From an archaeon (lineage in GTDB: Archaea > Thermoproteota > Nitrososphaeria > Nitrososphaerales > UBA183), in assembly GCA_021828185.1 (NCBI GenBank), contig JAKASI010000006.1:14810-53929 (forward strand): a DNA stretch of 39,120 nt, read 5' to 3'. A program made the position numbers and the translations under genes. The notes beneath the pieces are model-generated. The model was not told the origin of the DNA. It did not search any database and saw only the letters and a program-made list of their open reading frames with translations. This document shows positions 7,457 through 15,319 of this stretch, piece by piece (position 1 is the first letter of the stretch; each line of letters begins with the position of its first letter).

Positions 7457-8485
7457 TTGAAGGCCGTCAGGTTCCACGAGCACGGAGGGCCTGAGGTGCT
7501 GAGGTACGAAGAAGCACCTGACCCCGTCCCGGGCGCAGACGAGGCGCTGGTGAGGGTGAAGGCGTGCGCGCTGAATCACCTGGACCTGTGGGCGAGGAAC
7601 GGACTTCCGAACGTCGAGATACCCCTCCCCCACATTTCAGGGAGCGACATAGCCGGGGTGGTGGAGCAGGTCCCAGCGGAAGAGAAGGTGCTCGCCAGGG
7701 GCGACGAAGTGTTAGTCAACCCGGGGATCGGGTGCGGGCGCTGCGAAAAATGCCTGGCCGGGAAGGACGACCAGTGCAGGGAATACACGATAGTCGGGTA
7801 CGGCCCGGATGGGGGGTACGCCGAGCTGGTGAAGGTGAGGATTGACCATCTCATCAGGAAGCCAGAGAAGATGACTTTCGAAGAGGCAGCGTCATTCCCC
7901 CTCGTCTTCGAGACCGCCTACCACATGCTTGCGACGAAGGCGAAGGTAGTCCCAGGCGAGACGGTCCTGGTCCTGGCTGCGAACTCCGGGGTCGGCTCTG
8001 CGGCCATACAGGTCGCGAAGCTTTTCGGGGCGAGGGTCATCGCGACCGCAGGTGACCAGGAGAAGATGAGCAGGGCGAAGGCTCTCGGGGCGGACGAGGT
8101 GATCGACCACTACAGACAGGACGTTCTGGCGGAGGTGAAGCGGCTGACCGAGAAGCGCGGGGTGGAAGTCGTGGTCGAGCATGTGGGCAGGGCCACATGG
8201 CCGGGGAGCGTGAAGGCGCTGGCCAAGGGAGGGAGGCTGGTAACCTGCGGGGCCACCACAGGCGCGGAGGTGACCACTGACCTGAGGTACGTCTACAACA
8301 GGGAACTCACGATCTACGGGAGCTTCATGGCTGGCTTGGGCGAACTGCCGGACGTTGTGAAGCTCTTCAGGGAAGGGAAGCTGAAGACCGTCATCGACTC
8401 CGTGTATCCCCTGGCGAAGGCGGCGGAAGCCCAGTCCAAAATGGAGGGGAGCGGGCACTTCGGGAAGATAGTCCTCGCGGTCTAG
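7457..8485 (+). CDS. Zinc-binding MDR-superfamily alcohol dehydrogenase/quinone oxidoreductase
   Basis: A 342-residue medium-chain dehydrogenase/reductase. The N-terminal GroES-like domain begins LKAVRFHEHGGPEVLRYEEAP, as in family members. Cys93, 96, 99 and 107 (GIGCGRCEKCLAG) form the structural zinc site. The Rossmann domain carries LAANSGVGSAAIQVAKLFGA. Cys37 and His59 sit where catalytic-zinc ligands are expected. The frame is open from ATG 7367, but the 30-residue Lys/Arg-rich extension is unlike the family. TTG 7457 has a GGAGG Shine-Dalgarno sequence about 9 bases upstream, so I chose it. The substrate is unknown. Confidence 0.88.
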   Translation: MKAVRFHEHGGPEVLRYEEAPDPVPGADEALVRVKACALNHLDLWARNGLPNVEIPLPHISGSDIAGVVEQVPAEEKVLARGDEVLVNPGIGCGRCEKCLAGKDDQCREYTIVGYGPDGGYAELVKVRIDHLIRKPEKMTFEEAASFPLVFETAYHMLATKAKVVPGETVLVLAANSGVGSAAIQVAKLFGARVIATAGDQEKMSRAKALGADEVIDHYRQDVLAEVKRLTEKRGVEVVVEHVGRATWPGSVKALAKGGRLVTCGATTGAEVTTDLRYVYNRELTIYGSFMAGLGELPDVVKLFREGKLKTVIDSVYPLAKAAEAQSKMEGSGHFGKIVLAV

Positions 8486-8856
8486 GGAACGATCTCGTAG
8501 GAGTGGGTTATCTTCGCGGTCGGCTGCAGGGTCGCACCCACGCTGCAAAACTTCTCCGTGCTGTCCTTGATGGCCTCTTCGACATACTTCCTGTCAAGGT
8601 CGACGCCGGAAAGGACGTATTTGATGTGGATCGAGGTCCAGGGCTTCGGCAGCCCGTGCTCGGGCCTCTCGCCTGACAGCTGGATCTTCAGCGAGACAAG
8701 TCGTTGCTTCCGCTTGTTCAATATGGCGACGATGTCCATCCCTGTGCAGGCGCCCAGGGAGGTCAGGAGGGCCCTCATCGGGCCTATGCCCTTCTGGACT
8801 CCGTCTGCCGAGTCATAGACCACGGTGTGGCCGGCTGCGTCCGACCCCAGGAACAC
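8482..8856 (-). CDS. OsmC/Ohr-family protein (start uncertain)
   Basis: An OsmC-like peroxiredoxin-fold protein with the two family cysteines in LGACTGMD and KFCSVGATL; such proteins usually reduce organic hydroperoxides or handle thiols. The only normal start is GTG 8856, giving 124 residues. However, the same frame continues upstream with residues reading WLAEVKWDEGNVF, which matches the first strand of OsmC proteins, until it overlaps the end of the preceding gene. No ATG, GTG or TTG exists there; a CTG lies at 8886. The true start is therefore unclear. The gene overlaps the dehydrogenase stop by 4 bases in convergent orientation. Confidence 0.8.
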   Translation of the reverse strand: MFLGSDAAGHTVVYDSADGVQKGIGPMRALLTSLGACTGMDIVAILNKRKQRLVSLKIQLSGERPEHGLPKPWTSIHIKYVLSGVDLDRKYVEEAIKDSTEKFCSVGATLQPTAKITHSYEIVP

Positions 8857-8896
8857 GTTCCCCTCGTCCCACTTGACCTCGGCCAGCCACTGTTCG

Positions 8897-9460
8897 CTAC
8901 TCGACGCGCACCACCAACGGCTTCGACTTCGATGTGACTTCGCCCTTCTCTATGAAGCTTCTGCGCCCCCACTTTCCTGTGGCGGATGCTACAAGCTCGT
9001 GGGTGCCCGGCCCCAATTCCGAGGCCGGGAAGCTGAACTCCTTTTCGACGTCGAGCATCTTGGATTTCGCGTCCTCCACGCTTCCGGGTATCTTCGGAGG
9101 GCCCCCGTCTTCAGGGACGACCATCACCCAGATCCTGTAAGGAAGGTCGGGGTCGCGGCTCCAGTAGAAACTCGCCCTCCGGACCTCCTTCTTGATTTCG
9201 GCGACCTTTCTGGAGGTGACCGAGCCCTTGGCTCTGAGCACCACCCTTATCGTTAGCCTGAGGATCTTGTCGAAGTCCTCCCAGGCCACCGTCCATACAT
9301 CTGGATGGAACGCCTCACGGAGCCCCCCGACGACCCTGAACGAGACGTTCACCTTCACGGTGTCGCCGGGCGCGTAGGACCTCTTGTCTGCCACGGCGCG
9401 GACCAGGTCGATCTTCGTGGTCGGCCACGAGTAATCGCCACGCCTGTTCTTCAGAGGCAA
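8897..9460 (-). CDS. Conserved hypothetical beta-sandwich protein
   Basis: A 187-residue soluble protein I do not recognise. It has alternating strands (TVKVNVSFRVVGG; ILRLTIRVVLRAKG; THELVASATGKWG) suggestive of one or two immunoglobulin-like beta-sandwich domains. There is no signal peptide or transmembrane helix. TTG 9460 is the first start and lies 27 bases downstream of a TTTAAT box (minus strand, 9492-9487), so leaderless translation is likely. The osmC-like gene follows and overlaps in another frame. Confidence 0.6.
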   Translation of the reverse strand: MPLKNRRGDYSWPTTKIDLVRAVADKRSYAPGDTVKVNVSFRVVGGLREAFHPDVWTVAWEDFDKILRLTIRVVLRAKGSVTSRKVAEIKKEVRRASFYWSRDPDLPYRIWVMVVPEDGGPPKIPGSVEDAKSKMLDVEKEFSFPASELGPGTHELVASATGKWGRRSFIEKGEVTSKSKPLVVRVE

Positions 9461-9487
9461 CGGAGCGTGGCCGTCGACTGCTGGCGA

Positions 9488-10336
9488 TTAAAGGTTTGAA
9501 GCCCTGTCTGTCCGCCCGGTCAGCCTGGCGGCCACGCTGGCGGGAGTAGACTCCACCGGAGCGACCCTGAACGAGCACACTTCGTCGCCGTCGGTGGCGC
9601 ACTGCACCTCGTTCACTTCGAAGGCCCTGTTGAAGGTTGTCGACATGAACCCTCTGAGATGGGCTTTGAAGAACGCGCTCCGGCGGTGCAGGTCCTGCTT
9701 CCCGTTCGCCTGGCACTCGAAGAGGTCCTTCGCGTTGACCACGATTGGGAAGTCGGAGGACTTCGACCTCTCTATTGAGACGTCGGCGTACCCCAAGGCA
9801 GAATAGGTGCCGAGGAGCTCGTCCAGCTGACCCATGGCGAACTTGGCGCCGAAATCCTCGACGATCTCCTTCGCGGAGTGCTTCCCCATGGCCTCGGCCA
9901 TCTGGTCTATGATGGTGGCCGCGCCGGTCCCGAAGACCGTCCAAAGCCTGTTGAGCATCTCGTTCAGCGCGTCTGCCCTCATGACCACCGCCCTCCTCCC
10001 GGCCCACTGCACAGGGAAGTGCTGCCTGTCCACCATGAAACCGTCCTCGGCCGCCATGGCTTCGACTGAGACGACTACGTCAGTGCCCTGCAGCGCCCTC
10101 TTGAGCCCCCCGAGGCCTTCTGGCGAGTCGGTCACGTCGGCGAAGAAGCTCAGGGTGGCGTTGGGGGCTCTGGCGGGGGCTGTGAAGAACCCGGTGAGCA
10201 TGTTCACGTTGCAGGCGCTCACGACCTGGCTGCACTTTTCCATGGCTCCCTTCTCGTTCCTCAGCTTGATGACCACTCCTGCCAGCTTCCGTCCAGGCGC
10301 GTGCTCCCAGATCTCTACGTCCTTTGGATAACGCAT
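9488..10336 (-). CDS. ACT-like plus V4R (4-vinyl reductase) domain protein, probable ligand sensor
   Basis: A 282-residue two-domain protein. Residues 1-100 look like an ACT-type regulatory domain (LAGVVIKLRNEKGAMEKCSQVV, then strands with LSFFADVTD). Residues about 110-265 form a V4R domain: FGTGAATIIDQMAEAMG, then LDELLGTYSALGYADV, ending in the hallmark region HLRGFMSTTFNRAF with a three-Cys pattern (FECQ, VQCATDGDEVC). V4R domains bind small hydrocarbon or tetrapyrrole-type ligands and often sit in regulators. A TTAATAAG-like box about 31 bases upstream of the ATG points to a near-leaderless mRNA. There is no DNA-binding domain, so it probably works with a partner. Confidence 0.8.
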   Translation of the reverse strand: MRYPKDVEIWEHAPGRKLAGVVIKLRNEKGAMEKCSQVVSACNVNMLTGFFTAPARAPNATLSFFADVTDSPEGLGGLKRALQGTDVVVSVEAMAAEDGFMVDRQHFPVQWAGRRAVVMRADALNEMLNRLWTVFGTGAATIIDQMAEAMGKHSAKEIVEDFGAKFAMGQLDELLGTYSALGYADVSIERSKSSDFPIVVNAKDLFECQANGKQDLHRRSAFFKAHLRGFMSTTFNRAFEVNEVQCATDGDEVCSFRVAPVESTPASVAARLTGRTDRASNL

Positions 10337-10486
10337 GGCTGTTACAGGTTTCCCCGATGCGTATTCTTATTAAAGCCTCCCTTTTTTGTGGATGACAGGA
10401 ACCCTCGGACGGCCGTGGGAGGGGTGCTTTTCCGCTCTAACCCTAAATATGCAAGGTCCTGGTTCGGAGCCTGACCGGAGCTGGAA

Positions 10487-11185
10487 GTGCATCAGGGTGA
10501 AAGGCACCCCCACATACCTGCGAGGAAGCTCCTCGAAAGCATAGTGCTAGGCGGGAGCGACGGTACGATAGAGGGACTTGCCATGACTTCGGCTCTCAAC
10601 GGAGCAGGGGTGGGATTCGACACCATCGTATTGGGCGGCCTGGCCTTCGCCATCGCTGGGGCAATCTCGATGTTCTTCAGCCTCTACCTCTCCCGGCGGT
10701 CCGAGATCGAGTCGCTGAGGATAGACAGGGCGAGAGAGAAGATGGAGATCGAGACAGAGCCCGAAGAGGAAAGGAAGGAGATGGTGGAGCTCCTGAAGGG
10801 CGACGGATACGGCGACGCCGAAGTCAAGGTCATCATGGACCGGCTCTCCAAGGACAAGGACCTCTGGCTGAGAGAGATGCTCCGAAGGGAGCTCAAAATC
10901 AACGCAGAAGAGTCCGAGTCGACGAGCCATGTGCAGGCCGTGGCGGCGGGTACATCATTCCTTCTCCTCGCCCTGCTCGCCGTGTCCCCCTACGTCCTCG
11001 CGGTCCCGAGGATCGAGGCCCTCGCGGCGTCGGTGGTAATTTCGCTGAGTGCCCTCTTCGCGCTTGGGTCGAGGGCGTTCATACCCCGGAACTTCAGACC
11101 CAGGGCAGGAATGGAGTCGGCGCTCATCGGCGCGGTGGCCGGCGCCGCCCTGTACCTGGTGGGCCTCTTGCTCAGTCACCTCTGA
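10487..11185 (+). CDS. VIT1/CCC1-family iron/manganese transporter
   Basis: A 232-residue membrane protein of the VIT/CCC1 family, which exchanges Fe2+ or Mn2+ for protons. The first segment ESIVLGGSDGTIEGLAMTSAL is the family signature. Helices 1-2 are followed by a Glu-rich cytoplasmic metal-binding stretch (KMEIETEPEEERKEM) and three C-terminal helices. Start GTG 10487 lies 36 bases after a CTAAATAT box (10444-10451). It stands alone between divergent and codirectional neighbours. Confidence 0.88.
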   Translation: MHQGERHPHIPARKLLESIVLGGSDGTIEGLAMTSALNGAGVGFDTIVLGGLAFAIAGAISMFFSLYLSRRSEIESLRIDRAREKMEIETEPEEERKEMVELLKGDGYGDAEVKVIMDRLSKDKDLWLREMLRRELKINAEESESTSHVQAVAAGTSFLLLALLAVSPYVLAVPRIEALAASVVISLSALFALGSRAFIPRNFRPRAGMESALIGAVAGAALYLVGLLLSHL

Positions 11186-11222
11186 TGAGATTCATTAAGC
11201 GGCCGGCGAGCCGTTACGAACG

Positions 11223-11879
11223 ATGACGTCGGCCGACACCACCGAGGCAGCCCCAGAGCGCGGAGCCGCTGCCGAAATCCTCAGCAGGCGCAGGATGTTC
11301 CTCGTTCTCGCCGCGCTCCTTGCCGAAATCGGCCTCTTCGCCGCCGGCCTCCTCACCCCCCTTCCAGACGCCACGCGCCAAGCCTTGGCGAACCAGACAA
11401 GCAGCCAGTTCGGAGGGGTGCAGAACAGGTCGGCCGTCCAGCTCGTCGGGTTCATTTTCTCACACAACGCAGCCATCGCCATCCCCGAGATGATCCCGGT
11501 CTTGGGGGCGCTGTTGTTCGTGGTATCGGTGTTCAGCACAGGGCTGGCGGCGCAAGCCCTGGTCGCCTCTCAGGGGTTGCCGGCCTCCTGGGGCGCCCTG
11601 ATCTTCGCCTTCCCGTACACGGTGGTAGAGCTTACTGCATACGCCGTCGCCCTGGTCTCTGGGTTCATGCTCCTCGTGGCTTGGAGGAAGAAGAGGCTTA
11701 GGAGGGAGCTGAAGTTCTTTGCGCTCGAAGGACTCGGCGTACTCGCCATACTCGTTGTCGCGGCCACCATGGAGGTCATCACGGTCAAGGTCTCGCCAGC
11801 TTCGGGATTCGCCCTCTGGCTCCCCACCGGGCTGGCGTTGGCCGGAGTACTGGTCTTCGCCGGGAGGAGATGGGAGTGA
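11223..11879 (+). CDS. Stage II sporulation protein M-like (SpoIIM/DUF95) membrane protein
   Basis: A 218-residue protein with about five to six hydrophobic helices. The central FSHNAAIAIPEMIPVLGALLFVV and FAFPYTVVELTAYAVALVSGFMLL segments resemble the SpoIIM/DUF95 family, where a conserved Asn after a helix and a Pro-x-x-x-E-L turn are typical. The role in archaea is unknown. ATG 11223 is 25 bases downstream of a CATTAA box, indicating a leaderless mRNA. After its stop, 178 bases before the next gene show no feature I can support. Confidence 0.6.
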   Translation: MTSADTTEAAPERGAAAEILSRRRMFLVLAALLAEIGLFAAGLLTPLPDATRQALANQTSSQFGGVQNRSAVQLVGFIFSHNAAIAIPEMIPVLGALLFVVSVFSTGLAAQALVASQGLPASWGALIFAFPYTVVELTAYAVALVSGFMLLVAWRKKRLRRELKFFALEGLGVLAILVVAATMEVITVKVSPASGFALWLPTGLALAGVLVFAGRRWE

Positions 11880-12057
11880 AACACGACGCCCCACGTTCGA
11901 CTGTTATGGGATGCCTATCGACTGGAGAGCAGGCTTCGAGAGGGGACCCCGCACTGCACTCGGGTGGATTGGCCACCGAGAATCGGGTGCCCCTTCGGTG
12001 CGTCGCCGGCAGGGACACCGCCCCTGGGCTCCTGGAGCGAACTCCCGCGGCCCGCGC

Positions 12058-13467
12058 TCACTGCTCCTCGAGGCTGCTGGTTATCCTCAGGAAGTCGGCC
12101 CCCCTCCTGGTCAGCTCGTAGACGAGCCTCTCCCTCCCCTTTGAGACCTTGGTCCCCGCCCTCCTCACCATGGAGAGCCCTTCGAGCTCAGAGAGGTGCT
12201 GGTAGATGCTCGCAGTGGACATCCTCCGCTCCGCCCTGATCGCCAGCCAGAGCGCATACCCATGGTTGGGCTTCTCCTTGAGCAGCCTGAGGAGCGCCAG
12301 CTTGGTGTCCCCGATCTTGGACGACGAAAGCGTGTAGGCTCCCCCGACACCACTCCTGCGGGTCTCCCTTGCCAGGCGCGAGACCGCCTTTGTGTCTTTC
12401 AGCCCTGCGCCGGTGATCACGCAGACCACGGTCTCAGATGCACGGACGAGCCCCCGCTGGACCGCGTCCCGGACGGCGGCTACGACCGAGGCCGAGGAAG
12501 GCTCCGCGAAGATCCCCTCTGAGGCGGCGAGAAGGCGGGTGGACTCGATTGCCTGGGCGGCCGTGGTCTCGATGGCCGACCCGCCGGACTCGTCGACGGC
12601 CCTTGAGGCTTCCTGCGTGAAGTAGGGCACTGACTCCTCAAGCTCCGTCAGGAGCAGACCCGGCTCGGCCCCCCTTCTGCCGCGCCCTGGCGGACCTCCC
12701 CTGACCTGCACCCCCAGGAGCCGGCACTCGGAAGCCTCGGCGAGCCCCAGCCGCCTTAGAAGCGAGATCGAACGCCAGATGGTGCTGAGGTGCCCTCCCG
12801 TCCCCACCGGCACCACGACGACGTCAGGCGCCTTCCAGCCGAGGTCCTGGACTATCTCGAAGCCGGTGGTCTTCTCCCCCTCGACGAGGTAGGGGTTTGC
12901 CGCAGTGACGGAAAGCGCCCCGGCGTGCCCCCAGGGCCGTCGAGGGGTCGGAGCCTCGACGTCTGCTCCGTAGGCCAGCATCTGGTAGAGTTTGCCTCTG
13001 TCGGTGCTCGGGTGTATCCTGATGTGGGCTCCGACCCCCGCCTTGGCGCAGTAGGCCGCCAGGGAGGCGCCGAGGTTCCCTGTGGTAAGGCATGTGCACT
13101 CCTTGATGCGGTGCTGCTTCGCAAGGCTGAGAAGCACCGTGGACCCGCGGTCCAGGAATGAACCGGTGGGGTTTCGGCTTTCGTCCTTGATGAGCAGGTT
13201 CCGAAGGCCTAGTTCGTCTCCGAGCCTATGCGCCTCCAGTAGCGGGGTCCCCCCCTCTCCGAGGCTGACTATGCTCGCAGGGTCGAGCGCAGGGAGGAAC
13301 TTGGCGTACCTCCATACCCCCGGAGGGAGACCGTCCAGCTCCCCCCTGGTGACCTCGGGCTCCTCCGAGTCCAAGAAGAGGACGGCGGACCCGCAGCTCC
13401 CGCACACAGGGTCGAGGGCCCTGGTCTCCGTGACCCTAGAGCAGGCTAGGCACTTCACTGACTGCAA
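12058..13467 (-). CDS. Threonine-synthase-like PLP-fold protein lacking the catalytic Lys, fused to a C-terminal winged helix
   Basis: A 469-residue fusion. Residues 1-30 form a zinc ribbon (Cys6, 9, 22, 25). Residues about 60-365 are the PLP fold of threonine synthase, with SLGEGGTPLL, the DESRNPTGSF motif, the phosphate loop TTGNLGAS, the VPVGTGGHLS loop and the EPSSASVVAAV segment. The Lys that forms the Schiff base in the family motif SFKDRG is Leu105 here (SFLDRG; codon CTG at 13155-13153). Residues about 384-469 are a PadR-like winged helix (LLRLLKEKPNHGYALWLAIRAERRMSTASIYQHLSELE). It probably binds an amino-acid-related ligand and DNA rather than making threonine. TTG 13467 is 27 bases from a TATATATC box. 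Confidence 0.85.
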   Translation of the reverse strand: MQSVKCLACSRVTETRALDPVCGSCGSAVLFLDSEEPEVTRGELDGLPPGVWRYAKFLPALDPASIVSLGEGGTPLLEAHRLGDELGLRNLLIKDESRNPTGSFLDRGSTVLLSLAKQHRIKECTCLTTGNLGASLAAYCAKAGVGAHIRIHPSTDRGKLYQMLAYGADVEAPTPRRPWGHAGALSVTAANPYLVEGEKTTGFEIVQDLGWKAPDVVVVPVGTGGHLSTIWRSISLLRRLGLAEASECRLLGVQVRGGPPGRGRRGAEPGLLLTELEESVPYFTQEASRAVDESGGSAIETTAAQAIESTRLLAASEGIFAEPSSASVVAAVRDAVQRGLVRASETVVCVITGAGLKDTKAVSRLARETRRSGVGGAYTLSSSKIGDTKLALLRLLKEKPNHGYALWLAIRAERRMSTASIYQHLSELEGLSMVRRAGTKVSKGRERLVYELTRRGADFLRITSSLEEQ

Positions 13468-13540
13468 GACGGAAAGTTGCCCGAGCTCTGGCTGATATAT
13501 AGGTTGGAGCTTATATGTTCAGCCCCAACGGCGTCCCTGC
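13468..13540. promoter_or_regulatory. Divergent leaderless promoters with back-to-back TATA boxes
   Basis: A 73-base divergent region. TATATATC on the minus strand (13501-13494) lies about 27 bases before TTG 13467. CTTATATG on the plus strand (13509-13516) ends about 25 bases before TTG 13541. The two boxes are only about 7 bases apart, so the winged-helix fusion and the ECF gene could be coregulated by one protein bound there. Confidence 0.55.
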
Positions 13541-14305
13541 TTGGTCAACACCAGGGAGGTCGCTGCCGCAGCCATCTTTACTGCCTTCGTATTCGCTGTC
13601 ACGTTCTCCTTTGCGGCCACGACGTCCACAGGAGGCTACTTCGACGTCGGGGAGATCATGGTCTACATCGCCGCCCTGGTCATGGGGCCCTACGTCGGAG
13701 CGTTCGCAGGGGGCGTCGGGTCTGCCCTGTCGGACGCCCTCCTAGCGCCACAGTTCGCGCCGGGAACGCTGGTCATAAAGGCGGCAGAGGGGTTCATCGT
13801 AGGATACCTTGGCCGCAGGGGTTGGGGCGGCCTCCCGCCTGGGATTCAGAAGAGGATGGGGCTCGTCCTCGGAGCGGTCGTGGGGGTCATCGTGTTCGCG
13901 GTTGGAGCGGTCTACTTCCCTGATGTCTCGGTTTCTCTCGGGCAGCTAGGCTTCACACCCGTGGTGGCCACCCCCGACTACGCACTGTCGCTTGCCGCCT
14001 GGGCTGTGCTCGCGTTGGTTTCGCTCGTAGCCACCGTGGCTGTCAGCTCGCGCATCGGGCCGAGGTTCACCTGGGTCGCGCTGGCGATATTCGCCGGAGG
14101 GGCGGAGATGGTGGCGGGCTACTTCCTATACGAAACGGGGGTCCTTCAGCTCGGGTGGGCGAGTCCCACGGCGGAGATCCCGGTGAACGCCCTGCAGGCG
14201 GTGGTCGGCCTGATCATCGCGCCCCCGGTCGCGGCGAGGGTGCAGGGCATGTTCGGCAGGGCCGTGCATCTTAGCCCTGGGCGGCCGAAAGCCACCCCCG
14301 GTTGA
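13541..14305 (+). CDS. ECF transporter S component (substrate-binding membrane protein)
   Basis: A 254-residue membrane protein with about six helices. The N-terminus REVAAAAIFTAFVFAVTF, then GGYFDVGEIMVYIAALVMGPYVGAFAGGVGSALSD and IKAAEGFIVGYLGRRG, is the classic S-component pattern of ECF vitamin or cofactor importers. The ligand is not deducible, and no EcfA or EcfT genes are present in the window. TTG 13541 is chosen because a CTTATATG box lies about 25 bases upstream and the N-terminal helix begins immediately after it. It sits 3 bases before the AIR-synthase-like gene. Confidence 0.8.
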   Translation: MVNTREVAAAAIFTAFVFAVTFSFAATTSTGGYFDVGEIMVYIAALVMGPYVGAFAGGVGSALSDALLAPQFAPGTLVIKAAEGFIVGYLGRRGWGGLPPGIQKRMGLVLGAVVGVIVFAVGAVYFPDVSVSLGQLGFTPVVATPDYALSLAAWAVLALVSLVATVAVSSRIGPRFTWVALAIFAGGAEMVAGYFLYETGVLQLGWASPTAEIPVNALQAVVGLIIAPPVAARVQGMFGRAVHLSPGRPKATPG

Positions 14306-14308
14306 AGG

Positions 14309-15319
14309 GTGGTCGTCGACTCCTTGGCGAAGCTTCCGCTGGGCAAGATCTCCATCGACCTGCTCGAGTCGACCGTCCTAAGACTCACTGGGGCTCACTC
14401 CGGCAGGGTCGTGACCCCCCCTAGGGCTGGGGTCGACTTCGCGGCCGTGAAGGTCGGCCAGGGCTTCATGATCGTGTCGGCCGACCCCGTCACAGGTGTC
14501 GCGGATGAGATCGGGAGGTACGCCGTGAAAGTGAGCTCCAACGACGTCGCCACCAGCGGAAACAGGCCCCAGTTCGCGGAGTCGGTGGTGCTTCTCCCAG
14601 AGGGAGCTTCGCCAGAGGACCTTGCGACCATAGCCAGACAGATAGACGGGGCTGCAAAGGAGTCGGGCATCGCGGTCCTGGGCGGGCACACCGAGGTGAC
14701 CCCGGGCCTTCGTCATCCCATAGTCGTGATCACCGTCTTCGCCTTCGCCAAGAGGTTCGTAACGTCGGGTGACGCGCATGCTGGCGACACGATACTGATG
14801 ACGAAGTCGGCGGGGATTGAGGGCACCAGCGAGCTCGCAAGGGAGCACGACTTTAGGGGAGCGCTCCCGGCAGCCACCCTTCGCAGGGCACGGCGGATGA
14901 TCGGCCGGCTGGACGTCACGGTGGAGGCGACGACCGCGTTTCGCACCGGCAAGGTCCACGCGATGCACGACTGCACCGAAGGGGGGGTCCTGGGCGCCGT
15001 CTATGAGATGTCGGCAGCCTCGGGGCTCGGGTTCGTCCTCGACGGGGCCAGGGTGCCGGTATCTGCTGAGACCGAGGCCATTTGCGGCGCGCTTTCCATC
15101 GACCCGCTCCGCCTGATTGGGTCTGGGTCACTGCTCATCGCTGTGGCGAAGGGGTCGGAAATGAAGGTCGCGGAAGCCCTACGCCCCGTCTGCGACGTGA
15201 CGAAGATAGGGGAGTTCCGCCGCGGCGGCAGGAAGCTGCTCAAGAAGGACGGGACGAGGGAGGAGATTCGTGAGGCGCCCGAAGACGAACTATGGCGAGT
15301 GCTCTCTCGGCCTGGCTGA
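14309..15319 (+). CDS. AIR synthase-related (HypE/PurM-fold) protein
   Basis: A 336-residue PurM-like ATP-binding protein resembling HypE and other AIR-synthase relatives. It has LPLGKISIDLLE at the N-terminus, AVKVSSNDVATSGNRPQFAESVVLLP, the glycine-rich LGGHTEVTPG loop, DTILMTKSAGIEGTSELA and the C-terminal HDCTEGGVLGAVYEMS. It lacks the terminal Cys motif of true HypE, and no hydrogenase genes are nearby, so the substrate is unknown. It follows the ECF S-component by 3 bases, suggesting a shared cofactor or vitamin role. Its last 30 bases overlap the 3' end of the convergent topoisomerase gene. Confidence 0.8.
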   Translation: MVVDSLAKLPLGKISIDLLESTVLRLTGAHSGRVVTPPRAGVDFAAVKVGQGFMIVSADPVTGVADEIGRYAVKVSSNDVATSGNRPQFAESVVLLPEGASPEDLATIARQIDGAAKESGIAVLGGHTEVTPGLRHPIVVITVFAFAKRFVTSGDAHAGDTILMTKSAGIEGTSELAREHDFRGALPAATLRRARRMIGRLDVTVEATTAFRTGKVHAMHDCTEGGVLGAVYEMSAASGLGFVLDGARVPVSAETEAICGALSIDPLRLIGSGSLLIAVAKGSEMKVAEALRPVCDVTKIGEFRRGGRKLLKKDGTREEIREAPEDELWRVLSRPG

